Part shown: positions 43,574-52,301 of the stretch, piece after piece
Layout: each line of letters begins with the position of its first letter
How positions within the stretch are numbered: position 1 is the first letter of the stretch
From: Polyangiaceae bacterium
GTDB lineage: Bacteria; Myxococcota_A; Polyangia; Polyangiales; Polyangiaceae
Assembly (NCBI GenBank): GCA_041389725.1
Contig: JAWKRG010000007.1
Coordinates: forward strand, 186,001 to 250,000
DNA length: 64,000 bases
Direction: 5' to 3'
Notes under the pieces: generated by a model
Databases searched by the model: none
What the model saw: the letters and a program-made list of their open reading frames with translations, nothing else
What the model was told of the DNA's origin: nothing
Made by a program: the position numbers and the translations under genes

Positions 43574-43869
43574 CGGCGGCGGGTCGTGAGCAGCGCCTTG
43601 ACGGCATGCTTGGCCAGCGCGGGGGCGCTCAGCATGGTGCGTGCCAGGGAAGCCGCGAGCGCCATCGGGGTCGTCCCGTTTGCCTCGATCGCGACTCGCT
43701 CACCGCTAGCCGCATCTTCCATCGCACCACGCGCGATGGTGCGTCTCCCGTCGGACCGGATCTCGACGATCATGCGTGCGACCACGGGCGGCTCGTCGGG
43801 TGCGTCAGCGAGTACGTCACTCCGAGTTCGACTCAGGGAGCCCTCACGCTCGACCATCCTCGGATTCAT
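43570..43869 (-). CDS. Small conserved-looking hypothetical protein
   Basis: The 99-residue product has no signal peptide or membrane segment. It is polar and basic (VVARMIVEIRSDGRRTIARG; ending LTTRRR) with a predicted beta-beta-alpha pattern. Its stop overlaps the TlpA-like start by 4 bp (ATGA) and it begins 24 bp after the previous gene, so its place in a tight operon is the main evidence that it is real. I do not recognise it. RARGAMEDAASGE-like segments might be a transmembrane-saccharide or antitoxin fold, but nothing supports a specific call. Confidence 0.6.
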   Translation of the reverse strand: MNPRMVEREGSLSRTRSDVLADAPDEPPVVARMIVEIRSDGRRTIARGAMEDAASGERVAIEANGTTPMALAASLARTMLSAPALAKHAVKALLTTRRR

Positions 43870-43893
43870 AGCACACCTGCTTGCGGCGCGGCG

Positions 43894-44712
43894 TCACGGG
43901 ACGTCCCCCGGCAGGGTCGCGCGTGGCTTCTTGCCGCGCCACGGGCGGAACCCGCCTCCGCTCGTCAGCGCGTCGCACGTCGGCGCGTGGAACGGCCCCG
44001 CCCAGGTCGGCTCCGCCCCACTGCCATTCTCGCTGACGAAGATCGCTTCGTGTTGGTCCACCGCATAGGCTTGACGCGGCCCTCGCGGGCCCATCGGCCA
44101 GGCGTAGGCCAAGAAGCGCCGCTCCGCCGCCTCGTCGTCCAACGCAGCCTTGGGATTCGCCGTGAACGCTCCATTTCGCCCAGGCAGGCAGACCAAGAAC
44201 AAATACGCACCAGCCTGCGCTGCAGGCCCGGCTGGGGTGTCGTGGAAGGGGCCAAAGCCCCGTGCCAAGAGTGGCGGATCGAGCTTGCGCACGCCGCGCA
44301 GGGGCAACTCCCCGGAAAGCTCCCCGAGCAGCGCGGCCGAACCAATGTGATCCCCATCGGGATCCACGAATCCGCGCTGGCGCATGACGTCTTGCGCAAA
44401 CACGATCTCGCGCAACCGATGCACCGCCGAGTTGCTCGCTGCCATGTTGCCGCCTTGCACCACGCCCGGCACGGCTTCGACGATCGCGAAGCGAATGAAA
44501 GCAACCAGCGTGACGACACCCACACCGATCGCCCAGGGGCGCAAGCTTCGCACCCGAAGTGCACCGGCCGCCAAAGTGATCAGCACCACGACCGCAGCGG
44601 GAAGTCCGACCTTGGGGATCGCCAACGCCAACAACGCGAGCAAACCTGAGCCGACGGTCGCCCACCGCAGCCGGCGCGCTGTCCCGTCAGGGATCGGAGG
44701 CGCTGCGGTCAC
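43894..44712 (-). CDS. Membrane protein with pilin-/DUF2950-like soluble region
   Basis: The 272-residue product has two or three N-terminal hydrophobic helices (VGSGLLALLALAIPKVG; PAAVVVLITLAAGAL; AIGVGVVTLVAFIRFAIV) and a soluble C-terminal part of about 185 residues. The latter contains VFAQDVMRQRGFVDPDGDH, AGAYLFLVCLPG and RRFLAYAWPMGPRG, a style that recalls pilin-like or DUF2950 proteins, though I am not sure. Its start overlaps the coiled-coil gene by 4 bp. A role in envelope assembly is only inferred from the neighbourhood. Confidence 0.65.
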   Translation of the reverse strand: MTAAPPIPDGTARRLRWATVGSGLLALLALAIPKVGLPAAVVVLITLAAGALRVRSLRPWAIGVGVVTLVAFIRFAIVEAVPGVVQGGNMAASNSAVHRLREIVFAQDVMRQRGFVDPDGDHIGSAALLGELSGELPLRGVRKLDPPLLARGFGPFHDTPAGPAAQAGAYLFLVCLPGRNGAFTANPKAALDDEAAERRFLAYAWPMGPRGPRQAYAVDQHEAIFVSENGSGAEPTWAGPFHAPTCDALTSGGGFRPWRGKKPRATLPGDVP

Positions 44713-45758
44713 GGCTTTGGCTTGCTAGAGAGCACTCTCTCGGCCTCGACCGCTTCACCGCCGACGGAGTACCCACCAAGCGGGTGCGACGTCGGATCGG
44801 GTTTGCGTTTGAGGGGCGGCTTTGGTGGATTCGAACCCTCGGCGGTGTGCGGATTCGACCCCTCAGCGGGATGGGGCACGTGAGGATCGGTGCGCCGCGC
44901 GTCACTGGGCGTCTTCGCGGCAACGAGCGCTCGTTCCAGCTGCGCCGGGGCCTCCCTGGGCGCGGGCTGCGGGCCGTCCTCGAACGTCGCCGGGGTGGCC
45001 GGCAGCGTTCGTCTCGGGTCTGGGGGAGCAGTGATCCCCGCCGCGCGCAGGCGTGCTACCTCTTCGCGCACGTCAGCCAACTGGCGCTCGGCCATGGCCA
45101 GTCGAGCGTGTGCGTCGTCCCGCTGCGCCTGCAGGCGGCGCAGAGCGTCACGCCCCGCTTGGGCTTCATCGGTCAGCCGTTCCACCCGAGCCAGAAGTTG
45201 GGCGGGCCCTTCGTGCTGGTACTCTGCCCAGGCAGCCTTGAGGGCGGGGTGCGTGCCCGCTATGCTTCGCTTCATCTCGGCGAGCTCCGCCGCGAAATGC
45301 TCACGCTCGGCCACGAGACGGGAGAGCTGCTCGTCGTGTTCGTGGAGCAAACCGACCAAGAACCTGTCCTGCTCTGCAATCAAGAATTCGCGCTCTTCGC
45401 TGGCGGCGGCGCGCTCGACCTCCAGGCGCTGGCGTAGCAGTTCCACTTGATTCCTCAGGGCGAGTCGGTCTTCGTTGCTCGCACCGAGCAAGTCTCGAAC
45501 CCGGGAGAGTTCTCGAGTGAGTGCCTCATTGGCGTCCCGTGCATCGGATACCCCCTCGGTCACCTGCTGAATGGCGCGATAGAGCGCAGAAAGACTCGCC
45601 TCAGCACGATTGCTGGCCGCCAGCACGGCCCCAAGCTCGTTCTCGCGTCGGGACAGGTCCGAAATCGGATCCACACGGATGACCTCGGCGTGGCCAAGTC
45701 CAGGGTGGGTCGTCCCGCTGGCGCGCAGCTCCGACACGCGCTTGGGCTCCGAGGGCAT
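44709..45758 (-). CDS. Coiled-coil protein
   Basis: From the ATG at 45758 this is 349 residues with no signal peptide. Residues about 30-225 are a long, charged coiled coil rich in Leu, Glu, Arg and Ala (RLEVERAAASEEREFLIAEQ). The C-terminal 110 residues are a Pro-rich, probably disordered tail with a near-repeat AEGSNPHTAEGSNPPKP. Such cytoplasmic coiled-coil proteins often act as scaffolds. It is the first gene of the minus-strand series that runs to the propeller lipoprotein, and is divergent from the chemosensory operon. The open frame upstream of 45758 is not protein-like. Confidence 0.72.
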   Translation of the reverse strand: MPSEPKRVSELRASGTTHPGLGHAEVIRVDPISDLSRRENELGAVLAASNRAEASLSALYRAIQQVTEGVSDARDANEALTRELSRVRDLLGASNEDRLALRNQVELLRQRLEVERAAASEEREFLIAEQDRFLVGLLHEHDEQLSRLVAEREHFAAELAEMKRSIAGTHPALKAAWAEYQHEGPAQLLARVERLTDEAQAGRDALRRLQAQRDDAHARLAMAERQLADVREEVARLRAAGITAPPDPRRTLPATPATFEDGPQPAPREAPAQLERALVAAKTPSDARRTDPHVPHPAEGSNPHTAEGSNPPKPPLKRKPDPTSHPLGGYSVGGEAVEAERVLSSKPKP

Positions 45759-45885
45759 CCACGCAGCATAGCCTTTCAGCCCCCGACGTGAAATCCGGGA
45801 ACACCTAGGCAGCTCTGCTGCGCCGAGACGCGCCGGACTGCGAACCCCAGACAAATCGACGAAAGACGCTGGTTTCCGCGCTCCC

Positions 45886-46761
45886 ATGCATGCTGCTACG
45901 ATGCACGAGGTCATGCGCTTCTGGCCCTACATCACTGCCGCCGCCTTGCTGACCGGCTGCGACTCCAACGAAGCGCCGCCAACGCCCAAGCTCGCGCCGG
46001 CGCCCATCCCCACGGTGCGCCCCGAGCCTCCTCCCACGGCGAAGCAAGCAGCGACCTTCGAGTCCACGGACGGCGCGGTCCTCGCAGCAGACCTCTATCT
46101 GGCGAAACCGAACGCGCCAGCCGTCGTACTGCTGCATCGGCTGCACGCGCAACGCGAAGAGCTGTCTCCACTAGCTGAGCGCCTGGCCTCGGCACCGAAA
46201 CGTTTTACCGTCTTGAACCTCGACTTGCGCGACCACGGTGACAGCAAAGCGCCGAAGCAGGCGCCTAGGGTTGCCAAAAAACCAGCGAAGGACACCTCGC
46301 GTTTCGACGCCGACGTCACGGCCGCCATCGCCTACTTGGACCGCACCACTGAGCACAAGATGCCGCGTGTCATCCTCGTCGGCTCCTCCCTAGGAGCGGT
46401 GTTGGCGGCTCGAGCCGCCAAGCACGACGCTCGAGTGACCGCCCTGGCGTTGGTATCGCCAGGCGCCGCGATCGATGGCCTGGACGTGTATCAGCCCTAC
46501 GCCGACGTTCGCGAGCTGCCTACCTTTCTCGCGGCTGCCACCGACGACAACGTGAGCAAGGCGCCCTTCGACTCGCTGTCGAAGATGGCCAAAGCTGGCG
46601 TCACCAAGCAGTATCCCGGCCCGCGGCACTCCGCCGGCCACATCGCAGCGGACCACGCCGAACTCTGGTCGGATCTGGTCGACTGGCTAGTGGGGCAGTT
46701 CGACGAGTCACCCTCGCCCCGGTCCGCCCCAGGCGCAGAGAAGGAAACGGCCATACGATGA
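45886..46761 (+). CDS. Alpha/beta-hydrolase lipoprotein, first gene of chemosensory operon
   Basis: The product (about 291 residues; ATGs at 45901 and 45913 also possible) has a lipoprotein signal ending LTGC, a Pro-rich linker and an alpha/beta-hydrolase fold. VVLLHRLHAQREE is the oxyanion region, VILVGSSLGAVLAARAA contains the nucleophile elbow GSSLG, and PGPRHSAGHI carries a likely catalytic His. The substrate is unknown. The stop overlaps the CheY-like ATG by 4 bp, so translation of the two is coupled. A periplasmic hydrolase at the head of a che operon is unusual. Confidence 0.82.
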   Translation: MHAATMHEVMRFWPYITAAALLTGCDSNEAPPTPKLAPAPIPTVRPEPPPTAKQAATFESTDGAVLAADLYLAKPNAPAVVLLHRLHAQREELSPLAERLASAPKRFTVLNLDLRDHGDSKAPKQAPRVAKKPAKDTSRFDADVTAAIAYLDRTTEHKMPRVILVGSSLGAVLAARAAKHDARVTALALVSPGAAIDGLDVYQPYADVRELPTFLAAATDDNVSKAPFDSLSKMAKAGVTKQYPGPRHSAGHIAADHAELWSDLVDWLVGQFDESPSPRSAPGAEKETAIR

Positions 46762-47159
46762 GCGTGAAGATCCTGGTCGTCGAAGATTCCCTGACCATGC
46801 GGACCTTCGTCCGCAGCGCGCTCAGCAGCGATCCCCGCCTGAGCGATGCGGACATCGTCGAAGCAGAGAGCGGCTTCGAAGCACTGCGCCTGCTACCGAG
46901 GGGGCCGTACCAGTTGGTGATCAGCGACATCAACATGCCCGACATCAACGGCCTGGAGCTCCTCTCCTTCATCCGCAAGAACGAGCAACACAAGGACACC
47001 CCCGTGCTGCTCATCTCCACGCAGTCGTCGGAGCGCGACCGCCAACGCGGGATGGACCTGGGCGCGAACGCCTACCTGAGCAAACCCTTCTCGGCGGAAT
47101 CCCTGTGCGGGGAGGCGCTTCGACACTTGTCTCTCTCCCAGGAATCCCCGGATGCCTGA
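46758..47159 (+). CDS. CheY-like single-domain response regulator
   Basis: The 133-residue receiver domain contains the phosphoacceptor Asp57 in VISDINMPD, the acidic pair in LVVEDSLTM (residues 8-10) and the conserved Lys in YLSKPFS. There is no output domain, as in chemotaxis CheY. It overlaps the hydrolase gene by 4 bp and cheA by 8 bp. It is the likely target of the CheA encoded next. The output (motility, gene expression or another function) is not known. Confidence 0.92.
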   Translation: MSVKILVVEDSLTMRTFVRSALSSDPRLSDADIVEAESGFEALRLLPRGPYQLVISDINMPDINGLELLSFIRKNEQHKDTPVLLISTQSSERDRQRGMDLGANAYLSKPFSAESLCGEALRHLSLSQESPDA

Positions 47160-49233
47160 TCCCGACAAGGCACGCGACGAGTTCTACTCCGAAGTCCAGG
47201 AGATCATCGAGGGCCTATCGCGGAACTTGTTGGCCCTGGATGCCGCAGTGAAAGCCGGGGGGGATGACCCGGCACTCGTGAATGAAGCGTTTCGTGCGGT
47301 GCACACGCTCAAGGGGTTGGCGGGACTATTCGGTGCCACGCGGATGGGCACCCTGTCGCACCGGTTGGAGGACGTCCTGGATCACCTGCGGCTGGGCCGC
47401 ATGGCGCTCTCCGCGGAAGTGCTCGACGTGTTGTTCATGTCGATCGACGCGTTCCACCAGTTGCTCACGGCGGAGAAGGAGGGCGTGGAGCAACGCCTGC
47501 CTACCGTAGATGCGCTGCTCGAGCGCCTGGAGGGGCTGGGCGCATTTGCTCGCCCCGAAGCCCAGGCCGGCATCGAGTACGACTTGGAACCCGGGCTCTT
47601 GGCAGTGCTGACGGAGTACGAGGAGCATCGCCTACGCACCAACATCGAGAACGGACTCTCCCTCTATCGCCTGCGCGTGCAGTTCGATTTGTCGACCATC
47701 GACAAAGCCCTCGAGGACATGAAGGGCCGGGCCAAACGGCACGGTGAGATCATCACGTACCTTCCCACCGGCGAGGCGCCTTCGCCGGATACCATCGAGC
47801 TGGATCTGTTGATGGCGTCTCGGGACGATCTCGCGACGTTGATTGGCTCGCTGGGCGCGGACAACGTCGTCATCGAAGAGGTCCCGCGCCGACGTGGAGC
47901 CACCCTGCCCCCACCCATGTCTCACGCGCCCCTGCGCGTGAGCCTGCCCCCTGCCGGTGGGATCGAATCCTTGGAGCCCCCACAACCGGATCCCCAGGCG
48001 TCGCTGCGCTCCGTGGCGCAAACGGTGCGCGTCGACATCCGCAAGCTCGACGACTTGATGAACATCGTCGGGGAGCTGGCCATCGTGCGCAGCGTGCTGT
48101 CGCGGGTGTTCGAGCGAGTGCGCGCGGAGGGCAATCGCCCCCTGGCAACCGAGCTACAGCGCTTGCATCGCAGCTTCGAGCGACGGCTGGGGGAAATGCA
48201 GAGCGCCATCCTCGAAGTGCGCATGGTGCCCTTGGGTCAGGTCTTTGATCGCTTGGCTCGGGTCGTGCGCCAGATCAGCCGTGAGTTGGAGAAGGAGATC
48301 CGACTCGTCATCACCGGGGCGGACACCGAGGTGGACAAGCTGATCGTGGAGGAGCTTTCCGATCCGCTGATGCACATGATTCGCAATGCCATCGACCACG
48401 GCATCGAGCCAGCTGCGGAGCGTGCAAAGGTCGGCAAGCCCGCCGCGGGTACCATCGCGCTGAATGCCTACCAAAAAGGCAATCATGTGATGATCGAGAT
48501 AGAAGACGATGGCGCTGGTATCGACGCAGAGGCACTGATTGAGCGAGCGCTGCAATTGGGCAAACTGGGCGCCACGGACATCAGCGAACTTTCCCGCAGC
48601 GACATTCTCGGACTGATCTTCGTTCCCGGGCTCACCACGCGCACGGAAGCGGGCGACCTCAGCGGGCGCGGAGTGGGCATGGACGTCGTGAAAACGAACT
48701 TGGCCAAGATGGGAGGCGTCATCGACGTTCAGAGTGAGGCGGGCATCGGCACCAAGATGACGATCACATTGCCCATTACGCTGGCCATCGTCGGCGCGCT
48801 GATCGTCGAGGTCGCCGAACAGACGTTTGCAGTGCCCATGGCCACGGTATCGGAGGCAATCGTTTTCGAGCCCGGCGGCCTGCGCGTCATCGACGGGCGG
48901 GAAACTCTGACCCTTCGCGGCACGACGCTCCCGGTATGCCGACTGGAGCAACTCTTTGGACTGCGCAGCCCAAAGCAAGCGCCCACACGCCAGTTCGTCG
49001 TCGTGACGGCTCTCGCCAATCGTCGCCTCGGCCTGGTGGTGGATCACCTCGTGGGTCAGCAGGACATCGTGATCAAGCCGCTGGGCGCGAGCCTGCGCGA
49101 CGTGAGAGGGTTCGCCGGAGCGACCGAGCTAGGGGACCAGCGCGTGGGTTTGGTGCTCGATCCCGCGGCGATCATCGAAGAGGTCCTATCCACGCTGGAA
49201 AGCGCTTTGGAACCGGAGCAGGACCATGCGTGA
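47152..49233 (+). CDS. cheA: Chemotaxis-type histidine kinase CheA
   Basis: This 693-residue kinase has an Hpt domain with His51 in AVHTLKGLAGLFG, a region about 130-290 without a clear P2, the dimerisation helices RVDIRKLDDLMNIVGELAIV, the ATPase domain (N-box LMHMIRNAIDHGIE, G1 DDGAGIDAEAL, G2 SGRGVGMDVVKT), and a C-terminal CheW-like domain (about 545-690) for coupling to receptors. It overlaps cheY by 8 bp and the first cheW by 8 bp. No MCP receptor gene is in this operon. Confidence 0.95.
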   Translation: MPDPDKARDEFYSEVQEIIEGLSRNLLALDAAVKAGGDDPALVNEAFRAVHTLKGLAGLFGATRMGTLSHRLEDVLDHLRLGRMALSAEVLDVLFMSIDAFHQLLTAEKEGVEQRLPTVDALLERLEGLGAFARPEAQAGIEYDLEPGLLAVLTEYEEHRLRTNIENGLSLYRLRVQFDLSTIDKALEDMKGRAKRHGEIITYLPTGEAPSPDTIELDLLMASRDDLATLIGSLGADNVVIEEVPRRRGATLPPPMSHAPLRVSLPPAGGIESLEPPQPDPQASLRSVAQTVRVDIRKLDDLMNIVGELAIVRSVLSRVFERVRAEGNRPLATELQRLHRSFERRLGEMQSAILEVRMVPLGQVFDRLARVVRQISRELEKEIRLVITGADTEVDKLIVEELSDPLMHMIRNAIDHGIEPAAERAKVGKPAAGTIALNAYQKGNHVMIEIEDDGAGIDAEALIERALQLGKLGATDISELSRSDILGLIFVPGLTTRTEAGDLSGRGVGMDVVKTNLAKMGGVIDVQSEAGIGTKMTITLPITLAIVGALIVEVAEQTFAVPMATVSEAIVFEPGGLRVIDGRETLTLRGTTLPVCRLEQLFGLRSPKQAPTRQFVVVTALANRRLGLVVDHLVGQQDIVIKPLGASLRDVRGFAGATELGDQRVGLVLDPAAIIEEVLSTLESALEPEQDHA

Positions 49234-49714
49234 GCTGGTGAAACGCGGCGCCCGAGAGGGGCAGCTGGCCACCGGCAATGTCCGCGAGCTACTCGTGTTC
49301 ACCCTCGCCGGTGAACTCTATGCCGTCGAGCTCTCGCGCATTCGAGAGATCCTCACACCTCCGCCTATCACTCGAGTGCCACGAGCTGCGGCGGACGTTC
49401 TCGGAGTCTGCAGTGTGCGCGGCCTGCTGGTGACCGTGGTGGATCTACGGAGACGCCTGCGCGTCTCGGCACAGCGAGACACCCGCCGCACACGCATCTT
49501 GCTGGCCCAAGCACCGAACGACGAGGTCGTGGGCTTGGTGGTCGACGAAGTCAAGAACGTCGTACGCTTGGGGGAGGCCGAAGTGGAGTTGGCAGTGGGA
49601 GTACTTGGAGGCGAGGTCTCCGAACACGTCATGGGCATCGGTCGTCCACAACACGGCCCTGTCATCGTCTTGCTGGACATTCGCTCGTTGGTTTCGAGCG
49701 GAAAGGAATCCTGA
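49226..49714 (+). CDS. cheW: CheW-like coupling protein 1
   Basis: The 162-residue protein is essentially one CheW domain: ELLVFTLAGELYAVELSRIREIL, RAAADVLGVCSVRGLLVTVVDLRRRL and VGLVVDEVKNVVRL. CheW links CheA to receptors. It has a short N-terminal extension of about 15 residues. It overlaps cheA by 8 bp and precedes a second cheW by 2 bp. It shares only general family similarity with that neighbour, so the two are not a recent duplication. Confidence 0.93.
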   Translation: MRELVKRGAREGQLATGNVRELLVFTLAGELYAVELSRIREILTPPPITRVPRAAADVLGVCSVRGLLVTVVDLRRRLRVSAQRDTRRTRILLAQAPNDEVVGLVVDEVKNVVRLGEAEVELAVGVLGGEVSEHVMGIGRPQHGPVIVLLDIRSLVSSGKES

Positions 49715-49716
49715 CC

Positions 49717-50211
49717 GTGGCCATGGCACGACATCGACCCGATCCCGACAAGAGCCTGGTGGGCTTCCTGGTCGGTGACGTCCACTATGCGGTGCCCATC
49801 AGCTCCGTCCGGGAGATCGTGAATCCGCTGCCGATCGTGGGCCTTCCGCACGCGCCGGCGGCGGTGACGGGGGTCGCTGATCATCGTGGAGAGGTGGTGC
49901 CCATCATCGACCTACGTCGACGCTTCGGCCTGGACAAGACAGCGGACGAGCGACGTGCGAAGTGGATTCTGGTCAACGTGGACGGGCGCACGATTGGCCT
50001 TCGGGTGGACGCCGTGACCGAGGTGTTCGGTACCGGCGGCGCAGATCTCAGGGAGGCGCCGATGCTTGGGGAGGGAGACGACCACCGAGGCATTCTCGGC
50101 GTGACCAACTACGATGAGGCGCTGGTGTTCGTGCTGGACGTAGGCAGCTTCGAGCGCCTCACCGCACCGCTAGCGCAAAGCGGGCTCTTGGACGTGAAGG
50201 CAGCGCCGTGA
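49717..50211 (+). CDS. cheW: CheW-like coupling protein 2
   Basis: A second single-domain CheW of 164 residues: LVGFLVGDVHYAVPISSVREIV, HAPAAVTGVADHRGEVVPII, IGLRVDAVTEVF. It begins with GTG two bases after the first cheW stop; an ATG two codons later is also possible. Two CheW proteins may couple different receptors or form the mixed CheA-CheW rings of signalling arrays. Its stop overlaps the next GTG by 4 bp. Confidence 0.92.
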   Translation: MAMARHRPDPDKSLVGFLVGDVHYAVPISSVREIVNPLPIVGLPHAPAAVTGVADHRGEVVPIIDLRRRFGLDKTADERRAKWILVNVDGRTIGLRVDAVTEVFGTGGADLREAPMLGEGDDHRGILGVTNYDEALVFVLDVGSFERLTAPLAQSGLLDVKAAP

Positions 50212-52301
50212 CCGCTTCCCTCCGTGAATCCCTATCCGAGCAAGATCCGGAAACGCGACGCCGCGCCGCGTCCCAGCTCGGCGAGTATGGCGGCAGCGAC
50301 TTGGGCGACCTTCTGACTCGTGCTCTGGGCGACACCGACTGGCGAGTGCGCAAGGAAGCCGTCAGTGCCGCCGTGGGACACGACTCACCGGCGACGGTCA
50401 TTCCGGCATTGGTCGCCGCGCTGGCGCCCGGCGAGAACGTCGGGCTGCGCAACGCCGCGGTCGAGGCGTTGGCGGGGCACGGCGAGGACGCCGTAAAAGC
50501 CCTCGCAGTCGCGATACCGAGCTTGGATGCGGACGGCCGCAAGCTAGCGGTGGACGCCGTGGCCAAAGGGGGCCACCCGAGCGCCCTGATCCTGTTGCGC
50601 TCCTTGGTGGAGGACGAAGATCCCAACGTGCGCCTGGCCGCCATCGAGGCTTTGGCTGCCATCGGCAACGCATGCGCTGGCGACGCAGTGCGACTGCTTT
50701 CTCAATGCCTGAAGTCGGCGGACGTGTTGGCACGCCTGGCCGCGCTGGACGGACTGAACCGTCTGCACGCCATCGTCGAGTTCGATGACGTGGCGGCACT
50801 CATCGACGAGCCCCTCTTGGCGCCAGCGGCGATGCAGGCGCTGGGTCGCACCGGTGACGCGCGGGCAGCCGCGCTGCTCGGGTCTCGCTTGGCGGCGGCC
50901 GACGCGCCTCAATTGCCTGGCACCGTGCGTGCGTTTGGCGATCTGGTGGAGAGCAGTGACGACGCACGCAGTGCTGCGCGCCGCGTGCTGCAGTCCAGCT
51001 CACCCGGAGCGACTCAACGACTCGTGGCGCTTCTGAGCCAGGCCGAAGACGTGTCCCTGCGGCGCGCGGTGCTCGGGGTTCTGGCACTGATTTCCGACGA
51101 GACCGCGCTCGACGCCGTCCTCGACGCACTGGACGACGAGACCCTACACGATGCCGCCGAGTACTCGGTCGATCTGTTGGGTGAAGCTGCGGACACGGCG
51201 CTAGCCGCCCGTGCGGCCAGCGGCTCGGCAGAACAGCGAGCCCTCGCCCTGGAGTTGCTCTCGCGTCGCCATGGGGCGGCGCAGAGTGCCGACGTTCAGC
51301 AGGCAGTGTTGGCGGGACTTGCCAGCGACGACGCTCGGGTGCTTCGTGCGGCAGTCGCGGCGGCGGCGGCCATCGGCGGGCGCGATTGCGTGCCGCCCGT
51401 GGCAACGCTGCTGGGCACCTCGCAGGGCGCCTCAATGCGCAGCGCGGCCGAGGCCGCACTGTCCGCCCTGATCGAGCGCAACCCGGAGAGCGTCACGGAC
51501 CTGAACGAGGAAGCACACGGGCGCGCCGCCGTTGCCATCGCCACCGCAGCCAGCCCGCTTTCGGTCCATGGGTCACGCGAGCTGGACGTGACGTTCTTGA
51601 TCTCGCTGCTCTCCAATGACGCTCCGCACTTGCGCCGGGTCGCTCTCGACGCTTTGGCACGGCTGCGGGCAAGCAGCGCCGTCGACGCCGTCAGCTTCGC
51701 GGTCAGTGACGAAGAGCTCGAGGTGCGGCTCGCTGCGGTGCGCGCACTAGGTCGCCTGACGAGTGCCGACAACCAAGACGCAGTACTGGCTCAACTGCTC
51801 GAGCTCGTCCAAACCGACGCCAGCCTCGAAGCGCGAGTCGCGGCCATCGAATCGCTGGGAAGGCTTCAGGAGCCGCGTGCCACCAAAGCACTTCGCGACT
51901 TGCTGCGCGCCGAGCAGGTTGCTCTGGCAGTAGCCGCCGTGGAGGCACTGGCAGCACGCGCGGACGCGGCCAAGAGTGGCGCGTTGGTCGATGCGCTCAC
52001 CCACCGCGATGCGGAGGTGGTCAAGGCGGCGATGCGCGGTCTCAATCGCCCAGGGGACGCTCGCGCGCAAGCACATCTGGGCGTGTGTTTGGACCACGAG
52101 GCCTGGGACGTACGCCGTCTGGCGGCGGACCTGTTGGGTCGAAGCACCCTCGACGGCGCCATGGGTCTCTTGCGTACGCGACTCAGTGTCGAGCGAGAGC
52201 CCTTGGTGCGGGAAGCACTGACACGCGCGCTGGAATCCCTGGAATCCACGCGCGGTGTACGCAGAACCGTTCCTCCTCCTACCCGCGGAAAGCTGAGGTG
52301 A
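50208..52301 (+). CDS. HEAT-repeat protein in chemosensory operon
   Basis: The 697-residue product is made almost entirely of HEAT/PBS-lyase-type helical repeats, about 20 of them, each of about 31 residues, for example EDPNVRLAAIEALAAIG and DEELEVRLAAVRALGRL. No enzyme domain or membrane segment is visible, so it is a scaffold. The last residues (VRRTVPPPTRGKLR) are basic. GTG start and stop each overlap neighbours by 4 bp, placing it firmly within the operon. From memory, HEAT-repeat proteins occur with a chemosensory system of Myxococcus (Cpc7 in Che7); that parallel should be verified. Confidence 0.88.
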   Translation: MTASLRESLSEQDPETRRRAASQLGEYGGSDLGDLLTRALGDTDWRVRKEAVSAAVGHDSPATVIPALVAALAPGENVGLRNAAVEALAGHGEDAVKALAVAIPSLDADGRKLAVDAVAKGGHPSALILLRSLVEDEDPNVRLAAIEALAAIGNACAGDAVRLLSQCLKSADVLARLAALDGLNRLHAIVEFDDVAALIDEPLLAPAAMQALGRTGDARAAALLGSRLAAADAPQLPGTVRAFGDLVESSDDARSAARRVLQSSSPGATQRLVALLSQAEDVSLRRAVLGVLALISDETALDAVLDALDDETLHDAAEYSVDLLGEAADTALAARAASGSAEQRALALELLSRRHGAAQSADVQQAVLAGLASDDARVLRAAVAAAAAIGGRDCVPPVATLLGTSQGASMRSAAEAALSALIERNPESVTDLNEEAHGRAAVAIATAASPLSVHGSRELDVTFLISLLSNDAPHLRRVALDALARLRASSAVDAVSFAVSDEELEVRLAAVRALGRLTSADNQDAVLAQLLELVQTDASLEARVAAIESLGRLQEPRATKALRDLLRAEQVALAVAAVEALAARADAAKSGALVDALTHRDAEVVKAAMRGLNRPGDARAQAHLGVCLDHEAWDVRRLAADLLGRSTLDGAMGLLRTRLSVEREPLVREALTRALESLESTRGVRRTVPPPTRGKLR

